This document shows positions 54,629-64,000 of a DNA stretch of 64,000 nucleotides, piece by piece (position 1 is the stretch's first letter; every line of letters starts with the position of its first letter). A program made the translations under genes and the position numbers. The notes under the pieces were generated by a model. The model was not told the origin of the DNA, searched no databases, and was given only the letters and a program-made list of their open reading frames with translations. Origin of the DNA: Dendronalium phyllosphericum CENA369 (GTDB taxonomy: Bacteria; Cyanobacteriota; Cyanobacteriia; Cyanobacteriales; Nostocaceae); the NCBI RefSeq assembly GCF_016056275.1, contig NZ_JAECZA010000006.1, positions 24,701 through 88,700 of the forward strand. The letters run 5' to 3'.

Positions 54629-56305
54629 TTACAAAACCTCCAGTGAGAGTATAGTTTGATCGTCTTCTTGAATGTGGTTATCTGCCTGGATGCGAGCTAG
54701 TAAATGGCTAAGAGAAAGCGGTTGAGCTTCACTCTGTAGGAGTTGCCAAAGACCATCTTGATTCAGCATAGAACGGCTAACTGGCTGAACGCCACCCTCG
54801 GTTTTTTCTGAAAATAGTAATTTATTTGATACTGTTGCTTCTGTAATACCATCACTAGCTAACAGTAGAGTATCTCCAGAAGCAAGAATTAACTGACCGG
54901 ATTTTGCCTGCCATTTAGGCAAGATACCCAAAGGAATGCCGCGTACCTTAAGATAGTTGGGTGTTTCCGCTACAGAGTCTTGGCACGACCAAAGCAGGGG
55001 ATATATGTGACCGGCATTAGCGTAGACTAGTTCTTTGGTGGTAGGGGTATAACAAGCTAAGACAAGGGTAATGAAACAATTGTTGCCAATCAAATCATTG
55101 CAAAGAGCGTAATTCAGATTCTCCATGACAATATTTGGTTGGGCTGGCGTTTCTTGAGAGAGTTCCCGACGCAACACTGAAATGGCACTGGCCATAAACA
55201 AAGCAGCTGGGACACCCTTACCAGAAACATCACCTACTGCTAACCACAAGTCGCCCTTCGGATGGACAAATACTTCAAAAAAATCACCTCCGACTTCACG
55301 AGCTGGGTAGCAGCAGGCTTGTAACTTCGCACCTTTGATTTCAGGTAAGCTTTGGCGTAGCAGGTTGTGTTGAATTTGACGAGCAACTTCCAATTCAGCC
55401 CGAATCTGTTCTTGCTTTTCCTGGAGGTGCTGGTAGAGTTTGGCTTGGGAAAGTGCTAAAGCTGCTTGTTCGGCAACACCTGCAATCAATTGAATGTCTT
55501 CTTCTTGCCAAGGGCGATCGCCTCCGCACTGATAAACTGTCAGTACAGCCAAAAGATGTTGCTGATAGGAAAGTGGCACTACCAAGTAATTACAAGCGTT
55601 GCCCTCATAATTTATGTCTTGAGTCAGTTGATAATGACTGGTTTCAAGAACTTTTTCAATTGAAATATCGGGGTTAAAGCTAAAACTTGGTAAATAAGTT
55701 TTAGGATCGTGGTAAGAGAACAAATCTTGGGTTAAGCGATCGCCTTCTACAGGTCTAAGTATGCAATAAGTTGCTTCAAATGCTTGTCCAATGGTGGCTG
55801 CTATCTTTTGGAGCATAGTGCCATAATCCAATGACTCACGAATCGCTGTTGTTACTGCATTAAACAAAGATTCTCGCCGCAAGGCACGACCCAATTCGTG
55901 GGTGCGTTTCTTAACTAAACGATACGTGTCAGTGGCTTGCTCGACTAATGTCCTTAGCCGTTCCGGATTCCAAGGTTTAGTGATGTACTTGAACACTTGA
56001 CCGGAGTTAATTGCTTCCACCAAATCTTCAACATCTGTAAAACCTGTCAGTAAAATCCGAATCGTATCAGGAAAGCGCTCTACCGTGCGACTGAGAAATT
56101 CAGTACCGTTCATTTCTGGCATTCTCTGGTCTGAGATAATTACAGCCATTTCGCCTTCTTTGTCTAAAATTTCCAGTGCGCTTAGGGCATGATTAGCCTT
56201 ATACACTTGAAAATCTCGCCTAAAAGTGCGGTAGAGTAAATCTAAGTTATCTAGCTCATCATCTACGATCATGAGCTTAAGTTTGTCTACCTCTGTGTCA
56301 GTCAT
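54629..56305 (-). CDS. Response-regulated PP2C phosphatase (REC-GAF-SpoIIE/RsbU)
   Basis: A 558-residue regulator. An N-terminal receiver (about 1-125) has LMIVDDELDN and the phospho-Asp in VIISDQRMP. A GAF domain follows (about 150-300). The C-terminal SpoIIE/RsbU phosphatase (about 330-555) has EVGGDFFEVF and LAVGDVSGKGVPAALFMA, the metal-binding Asp set. It likely dephosphorylates an anti-anti-sigma protein and works with the adjacent RsbW-like kinase. No STAS-domain partner gene is in the window. Confidence 0.93.
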   Translation of the reverse strand: MTDTEVDKLKLMIVDDELDNLDLLYRTFRRDFQVYKANHALSALEILDKEGEMAVIISDQRMPEMNGTEFLSRTVERFPDTIRILLTGFTDVEDLVEAINSGQVFKYITKPWNPERLRTLVEQATDTYRLVKKRTHELGRALRRESLFNAVTTAIRESLDYGTMLQKIAATIGQAFEATYCILRPVEGDRLTQDLFSYHDPKTYLPSFSFNPDISIEKVLETSHYQLTQDINYEGNACNYLVVPLSYQQHLLAVLTVYQCGGDRPWQEEDIQLIAGVAEQAALALSQAKLYQHLQEKQEQIRAELEVARQIQHNLLRQSLPEIKGAKLQACCYPAREVGGDFFEVFVHPKGDLWLAVGDVSGKGVPAALFMASAISVLRRELSQETPAQPNIVMENLNYALCNDLIGNNCFITLVLACYTPTTKELVYANAGHIYPLLWSCQDSVAETPNYLKVRGIPLGILPKWQAKSGQLILASGDTLLLASDGITEATVSNKLLFSEKTEGGVQPVSRSMLNQDGLWQLLQSEAQPLSLSHLLARIQADNHIQEDDQTILSLEVL

Positions 56306-56804
56306 ATTTGACTTGAATTTTAAAATACTTGAATGGCGAGATAGTACAATATTTATCCCACCCCATCACCAACGCTAAAGTTTGAAGTATGAAATTGCTC
56401 CACTTTTGAATGGATAAGGCATGAATTTTCAAAAATCTGACTTTTCACTCCACTCGTGGGTGAAGCGCGTATCGATAGTTTCTTAATTCATCCCTTCAGA
56501 TAACGCAGCCGCTCGTGGGGAAAACCCCAAGACTTTCGGGTTTAGCAGTTACTTCACTTGGGGAGGCAGAGCCGTGTTGTCAGGCAGTGCAAGAGAAGGG
56601 GTTTCCCCCATGAAGAACTGCCTCACCGCAACGCAGTGTCTCCCCAAGACCGAACTGGACTTCAGCGTACTGCTTCACCGCGCTGTCTTACCTTTACACT
56701 TCAGACTTCTTTAGTAGAAGATACCCACTTTGAACAAATAAAATTACTCAAAGTCTTCAATTTCCTTGTATTTTCTTCACAATAGCTATATGCCAAAATT
56801 AACT
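56306..56804. other. Intergenic region with interspersed inverted repeats
   Basis: About 500 bp. CTTGGGGAG (56557-56565) pairs with CTCCCCAAG (56640-56648); between them are further repeat-like stretches (GGCAGAGCCGTGTTGTCAGGC, CTGCCTCACCGC). The sequence CGTGGGGAAAACCCCAAG near 56513 is another palindrome. A 75-residue frame across this stretch is not convincing. Confidence 0.6.
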
Positions 56805-57524
56805 TTATCCTACCAATCCAGAACGCAAAGCGCGTACTGCGGCTTGGGTGCGGTCATCGGCACATAGCTTGTTTAAAATATTTCGGACGTGAGTTTTCAC
56901 AGTTCCGACTGTGATGTAAAGTCGCTCTGCAATAAGTGCATTGCTGCAACCTTCGACAATCAACTGTAACACTTCCAATTCCCTTTCTGTCAGGGTGTAA
57001 GGGTCGGTAATTTCCTGATTATCTAAAAAATCCGGGTTTTGACTGAGATTTTTGTTATCTGCTAGCGTTGTTTCTGGCGATCGCGGATTTTGTTGGGCTT
57101 GTTGTAGTACGATCCGAGCGATCGCTGGATCGATCCAAGCGTTGCCATTGTAAGTTACTCGTACTGCTTCCAACAAATTATCAAACTTGATATCCTTCAT
57201 ACAGTAGGAGTCTGCACCCGCGGCAAAAGCTGCTAATACTGCTTCTTTGTTATCCCGCAGTGTCAAAATTAACACTTTTGTTGACAAATCTTCCCCATTA
57301 GGAGTAGATTTTAATTCCCGTGTGAGTTCAATACCATCCTTATCGGGTAAACCAATATCGACGATCGCAATATCTGGTTGTAGCATTCTTAACATTTTCA
57401 GTCCTTCTACGGCATTGGTTGCTTCTCCTACAACTTCTATTTCTTCTTTTTGCGACAGTGCTGTGCGAATACCCACGCGGGTGAGATCGTGATCTTCAAT
57501 CAGAGCAATCCGAATTTTACTCAT
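56805..57524 (-). CDS. NarL/FixJ-type response regulator
   Basis: About 239 residues from ATG 57524 (an in-frame TTG two codons upstream is also open). Receiver domain: IALIEDHDLTRVGI, phospho-Asp in DIAIVDIGLPDKDG, and a TLRDN/CMKDI pair for Thr and Lys. A variable linker, then a LuxR-type HTH: LTEREREVLQLIVEGCSN and LYITVGTVKTHVRNILNKLCADDRTQA. A DNA-binding regulator without a cognate kinase beside it. Confidence 0.93.
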   Translation of the reverse strand: MSKIRIALIEDHDLTRVGIRTALSQKEEIEVVGEATNAVEGLKMLRMLQPDIAIVDIGLPDKDGIELTRELKSTPNGEDLSTKVLILTLRDNKEAVLAAFAAGADSYCMKDIKFDNLLEAVRVTYNGNAWIDPAIARIVLQQAQQNPRSPETTLADNKNLSQNPDFLDNQEITDPYTLTERELEVLQLIVEGCSNALIAERLYITVGTVKTHVRNILNKLCADDRTQAAVRALRSGLVG

Positions 57525-57900
57525 AGCCAACTTCCGCCCTTTACACTACCTTAACTGTAAAGTCGAGTTTCCTCAAAAGTCTTAATATACGAAGTTTAAA
57601 GACATTTCTACAAAAATAAATATAAAGGCACTGTTTTGAATAAGGCTAACATGTATGGGTATTGCCGAGATGACAAGTATTCACTTTGCTTGTAAATATT
57701 ACACTTTTATCATCAAATCAGCTTGGTTTTACCACATACTGCTAGTTAATTTCATAATTTCAGCTTGTTGCTAGCATTCAGGCATAGCAAGGTTTTAAAT
57801 GCTAGCATCCGAAATTATATAGCAGCGATCGCCTCAAGTTAAGGTGTGAAATTTGAGGTTATTGACTAATTTATTGAGGATAATAAAAAAAGAATTCAAG

Positions 57901-57983
57901 GGTCTGAATACTTGAGGCACAGTGATTCAGACCTGTCACTGATTGTCTTGCACCAAATCAAATTATAGATTTAGTGGGGGTGC
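57901..57983. ncRNA. Candidate structured RNA: two adjacent hairpins
   Basis: GGTCTGAAT / ATTCAGACC (57901-57909 with 57925-57933) is a perfect 9-bp stem. It is followed 16 nt later by GCACC-AAATC ... GATTT-GGTGC (57950-57983). The strand is not determined. It could be a small RNA or a leader; expression is not known. Confidence 0.35.
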
Positions 57984-58064
57984 AAAAATACCGTTTATTC
58001 ATCCGCAGCTTCGTAAAGAATTCCTACTAAATTATGACTGCTGACTGCTGTATTTTGTTTTCAT

Positions 58065-58102
58065 AAAAAGCCTCAAAAACCCGTCATGACTGGATTTGAG
58101 GC
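58065..58102 (-). terminator. Minus-strand terminator-like hairpin without an upstream gene
   Basis: GCCTCAAA (58070-58077) pairs with TTTGAGGC (58095-58102). On the minus strand it is followed by TTTTTATG, a typical U run. No minus-strand gene lies between it and 58399, so a short leftward transcript may end here. Confidence 0.5.
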
Positions 58103-58398
58103 AATCAAAAATTTTGTTTTTGATGAAACCCTCTGTAGAAAATAGATTGTTTCAGTATATATACTCATATGGTATACAGGTTTGAACCTGGGGAAAATTA
58201 GAGTTAATTTTATGACTTTTGATAATTAGTGTACGGATTTCAACTGGCAGCTTAAATCACTTCCTAGAGATAATTTACTTAGTTGAGACTTTTAAATAAG
58301 CAAGTCGTGAGTTGCCAAAATTTCCACAGACACCTATGAAAAAATTTGATAAACTATCGTTCGAGAGAATCTGGTGTGAGACTATATAAGAGTAGGCT

Positions 58399-59154
58399 AT
58401 GTCTAAACCGCCTAAAGCGTTTTCGGTGCTGGGAATACCAGTTCATGTGATGAGTAACTATCCAGGCTGGTTGCTAGAATGCCTGCAACACAGCAGAGGG
58501 ACTCATGTGGTCACGCTCAATGCAGAAATGACGATGCAAGCAGAGCGGAATAATTCCCTCGCGAAAGTAATTCAAGATGCCGAGCTAGTAATTCCAGATG
58601 GCGCGGGAGTAGTTCTGTATTTACGCTGGCTTTTTTGGCAAAAAGTTCAACGTTGTCCAGGAATTGAACTAGCAGAAATACTGCTGCGAGAACTGGAGCA
58701 CAAGCAAACAGGTGCAAAAGTATTTTTCTATGGTGGAGCGCCTGGAGTGGCTGCTAAAGCAGCAGAGTTTTGGCAACAGCAAACTCCTGCTTTGAGCGTG
58801 GTGGGTACTCACTCCGGCTACCATTCCCCAGAAGAAGAAGCACAATTAAAGCAAACTCTCGCCCAATTACAACCACAAGTAATTTTTGTGGGCTTGGGAG
58901 TGCCACGTCAAGAATTATGGATTGCCCAAAACCGCCATTTATGTCCGCAAGCAATTTGGATTGGTGTTGGTGGTAGTTTTGATATTTGGTCGGGGACAAA
59001 AACTCGCGCTCCTGCTTGGTTGGGAAAAAACAATTTGGAATGGCTGTATCGGCTTTATCAAGAACCTTGGCGTTGGCGACGGATGTTAGCTTTGCCAGAG
59101 TTTGCATTGAAAGCTTTTGTTTATCGCTTGACTGCAAAGGGTGCGATTATTTAG
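58399..59154 (+). CDS. WecG/TagA/CpsF-family glycosyltransferase
   Basis: A 251-residue GT26-type enzyme with HVVTLNAEMTMQAER, VIPDGAGVVLYLRW, the FFYGGAPGV nucleotide-binding loop, QVIFVGLGVPRQELWI and the C-terminal GSFDIWSGTKTRAPAWLGKNNLEWLYRL. It transfers a sugar to an undecaprenyl-linked intermediate at the inner face of the membrane, for envelope polysaccharide or glycolipid. It is not clustered with other polysaccharide genes here. Confidence 0.93.
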   Translation: MSKPPKAFSVLGIPVHVMSNYPGWLLECLQHSRGTHVVTLNAEMTMQAERNNSLAKVIQDAELVIPDGAGVVLYLRWLFWQKVQRCPGIELAEILLRELEHKQTGAKVFFYGGAPGVAAKAAEFWQQQTPALSVVGTHSGYHSPEEEAQLKQTLAQLQPQVIFVGLGVPRQELWIAQNRHLCPQAIWIGVGGSFDIWSGTKTRAPAWLGKNNLEWLYRLYQEPWRWRRMLALPEFALKAFVYRLTAKGAII

Positions 59155-59197
59155 CAACTGCTATAAAGTGCTGAGTTATGAAGTAGGAGTGACACTA

Positions 59198-59272
59198 ATG
59201 AGTTACTCCCTTCTATTCTTTGGCTATCTAATTGCTATAGCAAGAGAAAAATTAAAATTTTTTAATATTTAG
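59198..59272 (+). CDS. Possible 24-residue membrane peptide
   Basis: ATG 59198 has AGGAG 8 nt upstream. The frame encodes a mostly hydrophobic peptide, SYSLLFFGYLIAIAREKL, of 24 residues. No homologue is known to me. A short hairpin in the same stretch could mean it is non-coding. Confidence 0.25.
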   Translation: MSYSLLFFGYLIAIAREKLKFFNI

Positions 59273-59280
59273 CACCCTAA

Positions 59281-59727
59281 ATGGAAAATGTAATCATTGT
59301 TGGAGGTTTAGTTGATAAAACTTCTGTTTGTTTAGCTATTTATGGTGAAGATTTAAATCCTGATGAAATTTCAAAACATTTAGGCTGTCAGCCAACTAAG
59401 GCTCACAAGCGCGGAGATCGAAAAAATCTTAATTTCAAATATGCTCCCTATTCAAAGGGAGCATGGATTCTTAATTTAAAAGGACACGCACCAATAACAG
59501 CAGAGGAATTAGTTAGAGATTTGCTTTTGCGTGTACCGAGAGAGCCTGAAATCTGGCGAGAGCTATCAGCAACCTACGATGTTCAAGTGAGGATTGCCAT
59601 CCACATGGAAGGGTGGAATAAAGGTTTTAATCTCACCCCACATACTGTCCAATGTATCTCGAAAATAGGTGCGTCAATTGTATTTGATATCTATGCCTAT
59701 AGTGATGAAGAAGATGATAATACCTAG
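59281..59727 (+). CDS. DUF4279 family protein
   Basis: A 148-residue protein with the DUF4279 pattern: TSVCLAIYGEDLNPDEISKHLGCQPTKAHKRGD, then WILNLKGHAP and the C-terminal ISKIGASIVFDIYAY. The family function is unknown; members occur near immunity-type and other accessory genes. It stands alone. Confidence 0.82.
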   Translation: MENVIIVGGLVDKTSVCLAIYGEDLNPDEISKHLGCQPTKAHKRGDRKNLNFKYAPYSKGAWILNLKGHAPITAEELVRDLLLRVPREPEIWRELSATYDVQVRIAIHMEGWNKGFNLTPHTVQCISKIGASIVFDIYAYSDEEDDNT

Positions 59728-60057
59728 TACCGTAAGGCGGAATTCAAAATAAAAATTCAAAATAAATCTAAGTTTCTCTTCATTGAAGAACGGCTCATAA
59801 ACGAAAACCTAATTCTGGATTACGGAAAAATACGGAAAGTTTAAAAAATTTTAATTTTTGCTTCGTGATTTGATATTCCCAGGTTGTGCCTGGGAATCCT
59901 TGTTTTAAGGTGAATCTCTAATACAGAATTTTAGGCTATTTGATTAAAGTCTATTTCACTCCTTGATAGAGATTCATGTACCTCTGAAAGCAAAACCCTA
60001 ACAGGTATTTATCTCAGTAGATGAGTATGTCATAACGCCGTTTGTACCTTAATTCCA
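59728..60057. other. Intergenic region upstream of ftsE
   Basis: About 330 bp. It holds the hairpin at 59875 and should contain the ftsE promoter. No gene seen. Confidence 0.5.
59875..59901 (+). terminator. Terminator-like hairpin
   Basis: ATTCCCAGG / CCTGGGAAT, a perfect 9-bp stem with a 5-nt loop, followed by CCTTGTTTT. It lies 148 nt after the DUF4279 gene. Confidence 0.65.
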
Positions 60058-60807
60058 ATGACAACCGCTATCAACACTCAAGCAAAAACCGATCGCTCTG
60101 TTCGTCGAGATGAAAGTGAAACTCAACAGCAGAGTAGCAATAACGCTGCAATGGTGCAATTGCGCTCTGTAACAAAGACCTATACCAACGGTTTTGATGC
60201 CTTATTGGATGTAAACCTAGAGGTCAAACGTAAAGAATTTATCTTTGTCACAGGGCCTAGTGGTTCTGGGAAATCAACGCTCTTAAAAATGTTGTATGGT
60301 GAGGAATTGCCTACACAAGGAGAAGTGTTGATTGATGATTGCAATGTAGCAGCTTTGCGGGGCGATCGCTTGTCATTATTGCGGCGACGTATCGGTATTG
60401 TATTTCAAGACTACAAATTGATTCCCCAACGCACAGTAGCCGAAAATGTGACTTTTGTGTTGCAGGCTCAAGGGTATACCCGTAAAGAAATTCAGAGGCG
60501 TTTAGAACCAACCTTGAAACTGGTGGGTTTGCTTTCTAAAGCTGACCGTTTTCCCGATCAACTTTCTGGAGGAGAGCAACAGCGGGTGAGTATTGCGCGG
60601 GCGATCGTCGGGACACCGCCACTGCTTTTAGCAGATGAACCAACTGGAAATCTTGACCCAGATAATTCTTGGCAAGTGATGCAGATTCTCCAAAAGTTAA
60701 ATGCCTTTGGGGCAACAGTAATTGTTACCACCCACGACGAACAACTGGTGCGTCGGTGCAATCATCCAGTAGTGCAAGTTCGTGACGGACGGTTGGAGCG
60801 AAAATAG
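60058..60807 (+). CDS. ftsE: Cell-division ATP-binding protein FtsE
   Basis: A 249-residue ABC ATPase: Walker [11 protein letters not shown]-loop [13 protein letters not shown], signature [15 protein letters not shown], Walker [10 protein letters not shown]. FtsE works with the permease FtsX to control septal peptidoglycan hydrolases. The N-terminal 35 residues ([21 protein letters not shown]) form a polar extension beyond the usual start, and a later ATG (60151) is possible. ftsX is not the next gene; the following gene is on the opposite strand. Confidence 0.88.
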   Translation: MTTAINTQAKTDRSVRRDESETQQQSSNNAAMVQLRSVTKTYTNGFDALLDVNLEVKRKEFIFVTGPSGSGKSTLLKMLYGEELPTQGEVLIDDCNVAALRGDRLSLLRRRIGIVFQDYKLIPQRTVAENVTFVLQAQGYTRKEIQRRLEPTLKLVGLLSKADRFPDQLSGGEQQRVSIARAIVGTPPLLLADEPTGNLDPDNSWQVMQILQKLNAFGATVIVTTHDEQLVRRCNHPVVQVRDGRLERK

Positions 60808-60829
60808 TCAACAATGTACATCAGTCAAG

Positions 60830-61603
60830 TTAGTATTCAATAACTTTTGACTTTTGACTTTGAAGTTTTGACTTGGCGTAGAGTGGGGTTAATGGGTTTG
60901 GTGGTAGTACTTGCAAACGCTCTAAAGCTTGCAAACTCTCGAATGCTGCCTCTCGAATTGCTGTTTCCTGTTCTTGAGTGAGTAAAAGTTGCAAGCATTG
61001 AAAAACATCTTGCTGTAAGGCGGAATCGATTTTTCTGCGTGTAATCAATTTAGTTAGTTGACGTATGGCAATCAAACGTTTTAAAGCGTCTTTTTCTGTT
61101 AATTTGACCAACAATCGCTCAAAATTATCTTCCTCTCGATTGCTGTAGAAGTTGACAATTTGCCATGCTAATAAAATTAAAGTTAATAGCGTCCCCAGAC
61201 CTTGGACAATAGCACCAGTGGCAATCCAGGGGCTATTGGAATCAACCCAGATGGCAGCTGCCATGTAAGTACTGACAGTGGCAATTCCCCCACTACTGAC
61301 GGCTAAAGATAAGCGGCTATTTGGGCCATTTAAAAATTTCTGAATTTCTAACCAGCGTTGCTGCCAGTTCCATTCTTGCATTGAATACACCAATAACATG
61401 ACTCCAATGCCCACTAATAGTGCCAACAGGAGTTTCCAGTTCCACAGCAGCATGGCAACGACAATTGTCAAGAAGCTAAAAATGCCTCCTGGCCCTGATA
61501 ACTGCTTAAAAGTTCGTTGCTTTGAGTTTCCCGTCTCAAATGGAAGCGACCAGTTGGGGTGCTGGTTGATGAATTGCTGCCAAAAAGACGAAGTCTTTGC
61601 CAC
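60830..61603 (-). CDS. Membrane protein with C-terminal ARM/HEAT-like helices
   Basis: A 257-residue protein. The N-terminal half has about three to four hydrophobic helices (GGIFSFLTIVVAMLLW; LLLALLVGIGVMLLVY; WIATGAIVQGLGTLLTLILLAW). The C-terminal half is soluble and helical with HEAT/ARM-like features (EKDALKRLIAIRQLTKLI; REAAFESLQALERL). I recognise it only as a conserved cyanobacterial armadillo-type protein. Convergent with ftsE. Confidence 0.78.
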   Translation of the reverse strand: MAKTSSFWQQFINQHPNWSLPFETGNSKQRTFKQLSGPGGIFSFLTIVVAMLLWNWKLLLALLVGIGVMLLVYSMQEWNWQQRWLEIQKFLNGPNSRLSLAVSSGGIATVSTYMAAAIWVDSNSPWIATGAIVQGLGTLLTLILLAWQIVNFYSNREEDNFERLLVKLTEKDALKRLIAIRQLTKLITRRKIDSALQQDVFQCLQLLLTQEQETAIREAAFESLQALERLQVLPPNPLTPLYAKSKLQSQKSKVIEY

Positions 61604-61785
61604 AGTGATTACCTACTTGATTACAAGATTGTCTAATGTATAAGAATAACTGGGCTGGAGAAATAAGAGTAATTTTGTTAGTGAGTTTTTAACAACAAAG
61701 AATACTGACTGATTTTCAATCCCTACCTTAGAAAACTTTACCTTTCGGGTTATGCTCTGGCAGTATGGGTTTAGAGCCGCCTAAG

Positions 61786-61836
61786 TTGGGAAACCCTAAC
61801 AAGAGAGTTGTCCGCCACAACACAGTGGCTTCCCAA
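61786..61836. repeat. Interspersed inverted repeat TTGGGAA ... TTCCCAA
   Basis: The ends pair over 7 bp and an inner GTTGT(CCGCC)ACAAC hairpin is nested. It lies between pheS and the membrane-protein gene and resembles other small repeats of the window. Confidence 0.6.
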
Positions 61837-61881
61837 TTGGAGGAAGTGGCATTTAAGACAGCAACTTCCTCACCAATCATT

Positions 61882-62874
61882 CTAAAATTGCTGCAAGAAA
61901 CGCAAATCACTAGCGTACAAGCGGCGAATATCATCGATTTGGTGTAATACCATTGCAAATCGTTCTACACCAAAGCCGGCAGCAAACCCAGTATAAGTTT
62001 CTGGGTCGTAACCTACCGCTTTCAGTACATTCGGATCGACCATACCGCAGCCCATCACCTCTAACCAGCGCCCATTCCATTGCAAATCCACCTCAGCAGA
62101 GGGTTCCGTAAATGGAAAATAACTAGCACGGAAGCGAATTGGCAATTCGCCAAACATTTCTTGCAAAAACACTTTAATAGTGCCTTTGAGGTCTGTAAAC
62201 GTCAGTCCGCGATCGATCGCTAAAAGTTCTATTTGATGAAAAACTGCTGAGTGAGTGGCATCCACATTATCTCGACGATAAACTCGCCCTGGAGCAACAA
62301 CCCGGATAGGTGGTTCCTCTTTTTCCATGTAACGGATTTGTACCGATGAAGTATGAGTTCGTAGCAGATTGCCATCTGGCAGGTAGAAGGTATCCTGCAT
62401 ATCACGGGCAGGATGGTCGGGCGGAGTATTCAGAGCCTCAAAATTATAATAGTCGGTTTCCATTTCTGGCCCTTCAGCTACGGTGTAGCCCATACCGACA
62501 AAAATATCCAACGCCCGATCGATAATTCCATTCAGGGGATGGATGCGACCTTGGGGACGATAAAATCCCGGCATAGTGACATCCAGAGTTTCAGCCTCTA
62601 GCTGGGAGCGAATTTTTGCGGCTTCTAAAGTGGTACGTTGCTGGTCTAGACTAGTTTGCAGGGACTCCTTGACTGTATTGGCGATCGCCCCAATTTTCGG
62701 TCGTTCCTCTGCACTCATCTGCCCCATGCTTCGCAACAGCGCCCCCAGTTGCCCTTTTTTACCCAGATAGCTAACTCTGAGTTCCTCTAGTCGTTCTAGA
62801 GTTTCGGCAGCTGCGATCGCTTTTTCTCCTTCCTGCTGTAGTGCTAAAAGTTGAGCCTCTAAATTGTTAGTCAT
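61882..62874 (-). CDS. pheS: Phenylalanine-tRNA ligase alpha subunit
   Basis: A 330-residue class II synthetase subunit. The N-terminal coiled coil ([20 protein letters not shown]) binds tRNA. Motif 2 is in [26 protein letters not shown], motif 3 in [14 protein letters not shown], and [13 protein letters not shown] is typical. Full length. The partner pheT is not in the window. Confidence 0.97.
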   Translation of the reverse strand: MTNNLEAQLLALQQEGEKAIAAAETLERLEELRVSYLGKKGQLGALLRSMGQMSAEERPKIGAIANTVKESLQTSLDQQRTTLEAAKIRSQLEAETLDVTMPGFYRPQGRIHPLNGIIDRALDIFVGMGYTVAEGPEMETDYYNFEALNTPPDHPARDMQDTFYLPDGNLLRTHTSSVQIRYMEKEEPPIRVVAPGRVYRRDNVDATHSAVFHQIELLAIDRGLTFTDLKGTIKVFLQEMFGELPIRFRASYFPFTEPSAEVDLQWNGRWLEVMGCGMVDPNVLKAVGYDPETYTGFAAGFGVERFAMVLHQIDDIRRLYASDLRFLQQF

Positions 62875-63178
62875 TAGTCATTAGTCTAAAGCTGGAGACA
62901 CTCGATAAATAACCTTACCAAGTATGCCATTAATGAATCAAAGGCAAAAGTCAAAACTACACCTCTTTTTACAAGTTTAGAGGCGATTGAGCATATGAGT
63001 AGGTTTTTTATTCTGAGCTTGTGATATTAGACATTGACAATTAACCTAAGACTGTTAACTATTGACTATTGAATGCCAGTCGCCGCGATCGGGACAACGC
63101 TACTTGCTATAACTTTGGCAACCAAAGCAATGCAGTGGCTACCCTGTTTTGGCGCTGGCTCCTTTTGACTATTTGCAC

Positions 63179-63979
63179 ATGAAATTACTCATTAGCAATG
63201 ATGACGGTATTTCTGCTTTAGGTATTCGTACCCTAGCAAATTGCTTGGCAGAAGCAGGTCATAACGTAACCGTAGTTTGCCCCGATCGAGAGCGATCGGC
63301 AACTGGACATGGATTAACAATGCATCAGCCTATTCGGGCTGAAATTGTCGAGTCACTTTTTCATCCCGCAGTCAAAGCTTGGGCTTGTGATGGTACTCCC
63401 TCAGACTGCGTAAAATTGGCGCTGTGGGCTTTGCTAGACTCGCCTCCTGACTTGGTGCTTTCTGGCATTAATCAAGGTGCAAATTTGGGAACCGAAATTC
63501 TTTATTCTGGCACTGTTTCTGCTGCTATGGAAGGCTTGATTGAAGGCATTCCCAGCATAGCGCTGAGTCTTACCAGTCATACATCCAAAGACTTTCAACC
63601 TGCTGCTAAGTTTGCCAAAATCTTAGTAGAGCAGCTAGCAGCAAAACCCCTACCCGATTTGATGTTGCTCAACGTTAATGTTCCTGCTGTCAAGTGGGAA
63701 GAAATTATTGGTGTGACGCTGACACGTCAGGGAGTGCGGCGCTACATTGATGTTTTTGATAAGCGAACCGATCCTCGTGGTAAAACATACTACTGGTTAA
63801 CCGGAGAAGTTGTAGAAGATGTGGAACCCCCAGAAGGTTTAAATATTAGAAATAATGTCCCTCTTGATGTGCATGTCATCCGTAAAAACTACATTAGTGT
63901 AACGCCTTTACAATACAATCTTACCTACGCCAATGGGCTAAATCAGTTATCTGAGTGGGAATGGGGGGATTGGAAATGA
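63179..63979 (+). CDS. surE: 5'-nucleotidase SurE
   Basis: About 266 residues from ATG 63179; an upstream start at 63149 is open but not supported. The start [15 protein letters not shown] has the metal-binding Asp pair, and [44 protein letters not shown] and LLNVNVP are the SurE signatures. It hydrolyses nucleoside monophosphates and similar phosphates. Divergent from pheS with 304 nt between. Confidence 0.95.
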   Translation: MKLLISNDDGISALGIRTLANCLAEAGHNVTVVCPDRERSATGHGLTMHQPIRAEIVESLFHPAVKAWACDGTPSDCVKLALWALLDSPPDLVLSGINQGANLGTEILYSGTVSAAMEGLIEGIPSIALSLTSHTSKDFQPAAKFAKILVEQLAAKPLPDLMLLNVNVPAVKWEEIIGVTLTRQGVRRYIDVFDKRTDPRGKTYYWLTGEVVEDVEPPEGLNIRNNVPLDVHVIRKNYISVTPLQYNLTYANGLNQLSEWEWGDWK

Positions 63980-64000
63980 GGAGCAGGGGGAGCAGGGGGA
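63980..64000. repeat. Start of a GGAGCAGGGGGAGCAGGG short tandem repeat
   Basis: GGAGCAGGG units begin at the surE stop and run off the window. Confidence 0.7.

Larger units (their letters stand above)
57525..58398. other. Long intergenic region with a cluster of hairpins
   Basis: About 870 bp without a gene. It has several perfect hairpins (listed separately) and repeated TTGAGG motifs. The right end should hold the promoter of the glycosyltransferase gene; the left end that of the response regulator. Confidence 0.6.

Noticed and set aside
56558..56785. 75-codon plus-strand frame
   Set aside because: It runs through interspersed inverted repeats with no homologue pattern.

Overview
The window reads as chromosomal DNA of a filamentous, probably heterocyst-forming cyanobacterium (Nostocales). 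The evidence is the many GCGATCGC (HIP1) octamers inside genes, the short tandemly repeated sequences between genes (CAACTGACAACTGAC, CAGAGGAG and CCCAGTACCCAATA types), and cyanobacterial gene types: a stand-alone helical carotenoid protein, a long ThiE, a DUF1517 protein, a kinase-FGE fusion, a CHASE2-type kinase, and rpmG-rpsR next to an RNase II-type gene. Genus assignment is inference.

Region 1 (1-10.1 kb) is a type I restriction-modification locus that has been heavily remodelled. hsdM is split in two by a Uma2-family nuclease gene, and its second half is frameshifted 3 prime. A VapBC-type toxin-antitoxin pair lies between hsdM and hsdS and is followed by a second copy of the hsdM tail. 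A HicAB-like pair and a 21-bp tandem repeat lie between hsdS and hsdR. hsdR overlaps a YgjP/SprT-like metallopeptidase gene. Region 2 (10.3-24.6 kb) holds a quinone-oxidoreductase-type enzyme, a membrane pentapeptide/HhH protein, a second HicAB pair, a beta-helix/SPOR surface protein, thiE-thiS, a glycosyltransferase, DUF1517, a DUF433/DUF5615 pair and a Ser/Thr kinase fused to a formylglycine-generating-enzyme-like domain. Region 3 (25-31.8 kb) holds two overlapping histidine kinase genes, the first lacking most of its CHASE2 sensor, a lone potC-like permease and a GT4 glycosyltransferase.

Region 4 (31.8-39.7 kb) is a redox and electrophile-handling block. A divergent ArsR-type regulator and thioredoxin share a palindromic intergenic site, followed on the plus strand by an SDR, an Old Yellow Enzyme, a nitroreductase, an MFS exporter, a second SDR lacking the catalytic Tyr, a small cupin and a GST. 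A small element with terminal inverted repeats and an 11-bp direct repeat, which looks like a MITE, lies inside the block. A 32-bp perfect inverted repeat encloses arsR-trxA.

Region 5 (40-64 kb) is mostly ordinary: a decayed MFS fragment, the helical carotenoid protein, a PEP-CTERM-like protein, RNase II/R with L33 and S18, an RDD protein, moeA, a HAD phosphatase, a type II NADH dehydrogenase, a PLD lipoprotein with an EF-hand-like loop and ComEA-type HhH, a cysteine desulfurase, an RsbU/RsbW-type pair, a NarL-type response regulator, a WecG/TagA glycosyltransferase, ftsE, pheS and surE. The stretch 57.8-58.1 kb carries several hairpins and may hold a small RNA. All functions are read from sequence motifs and remembered family features; no search was run.
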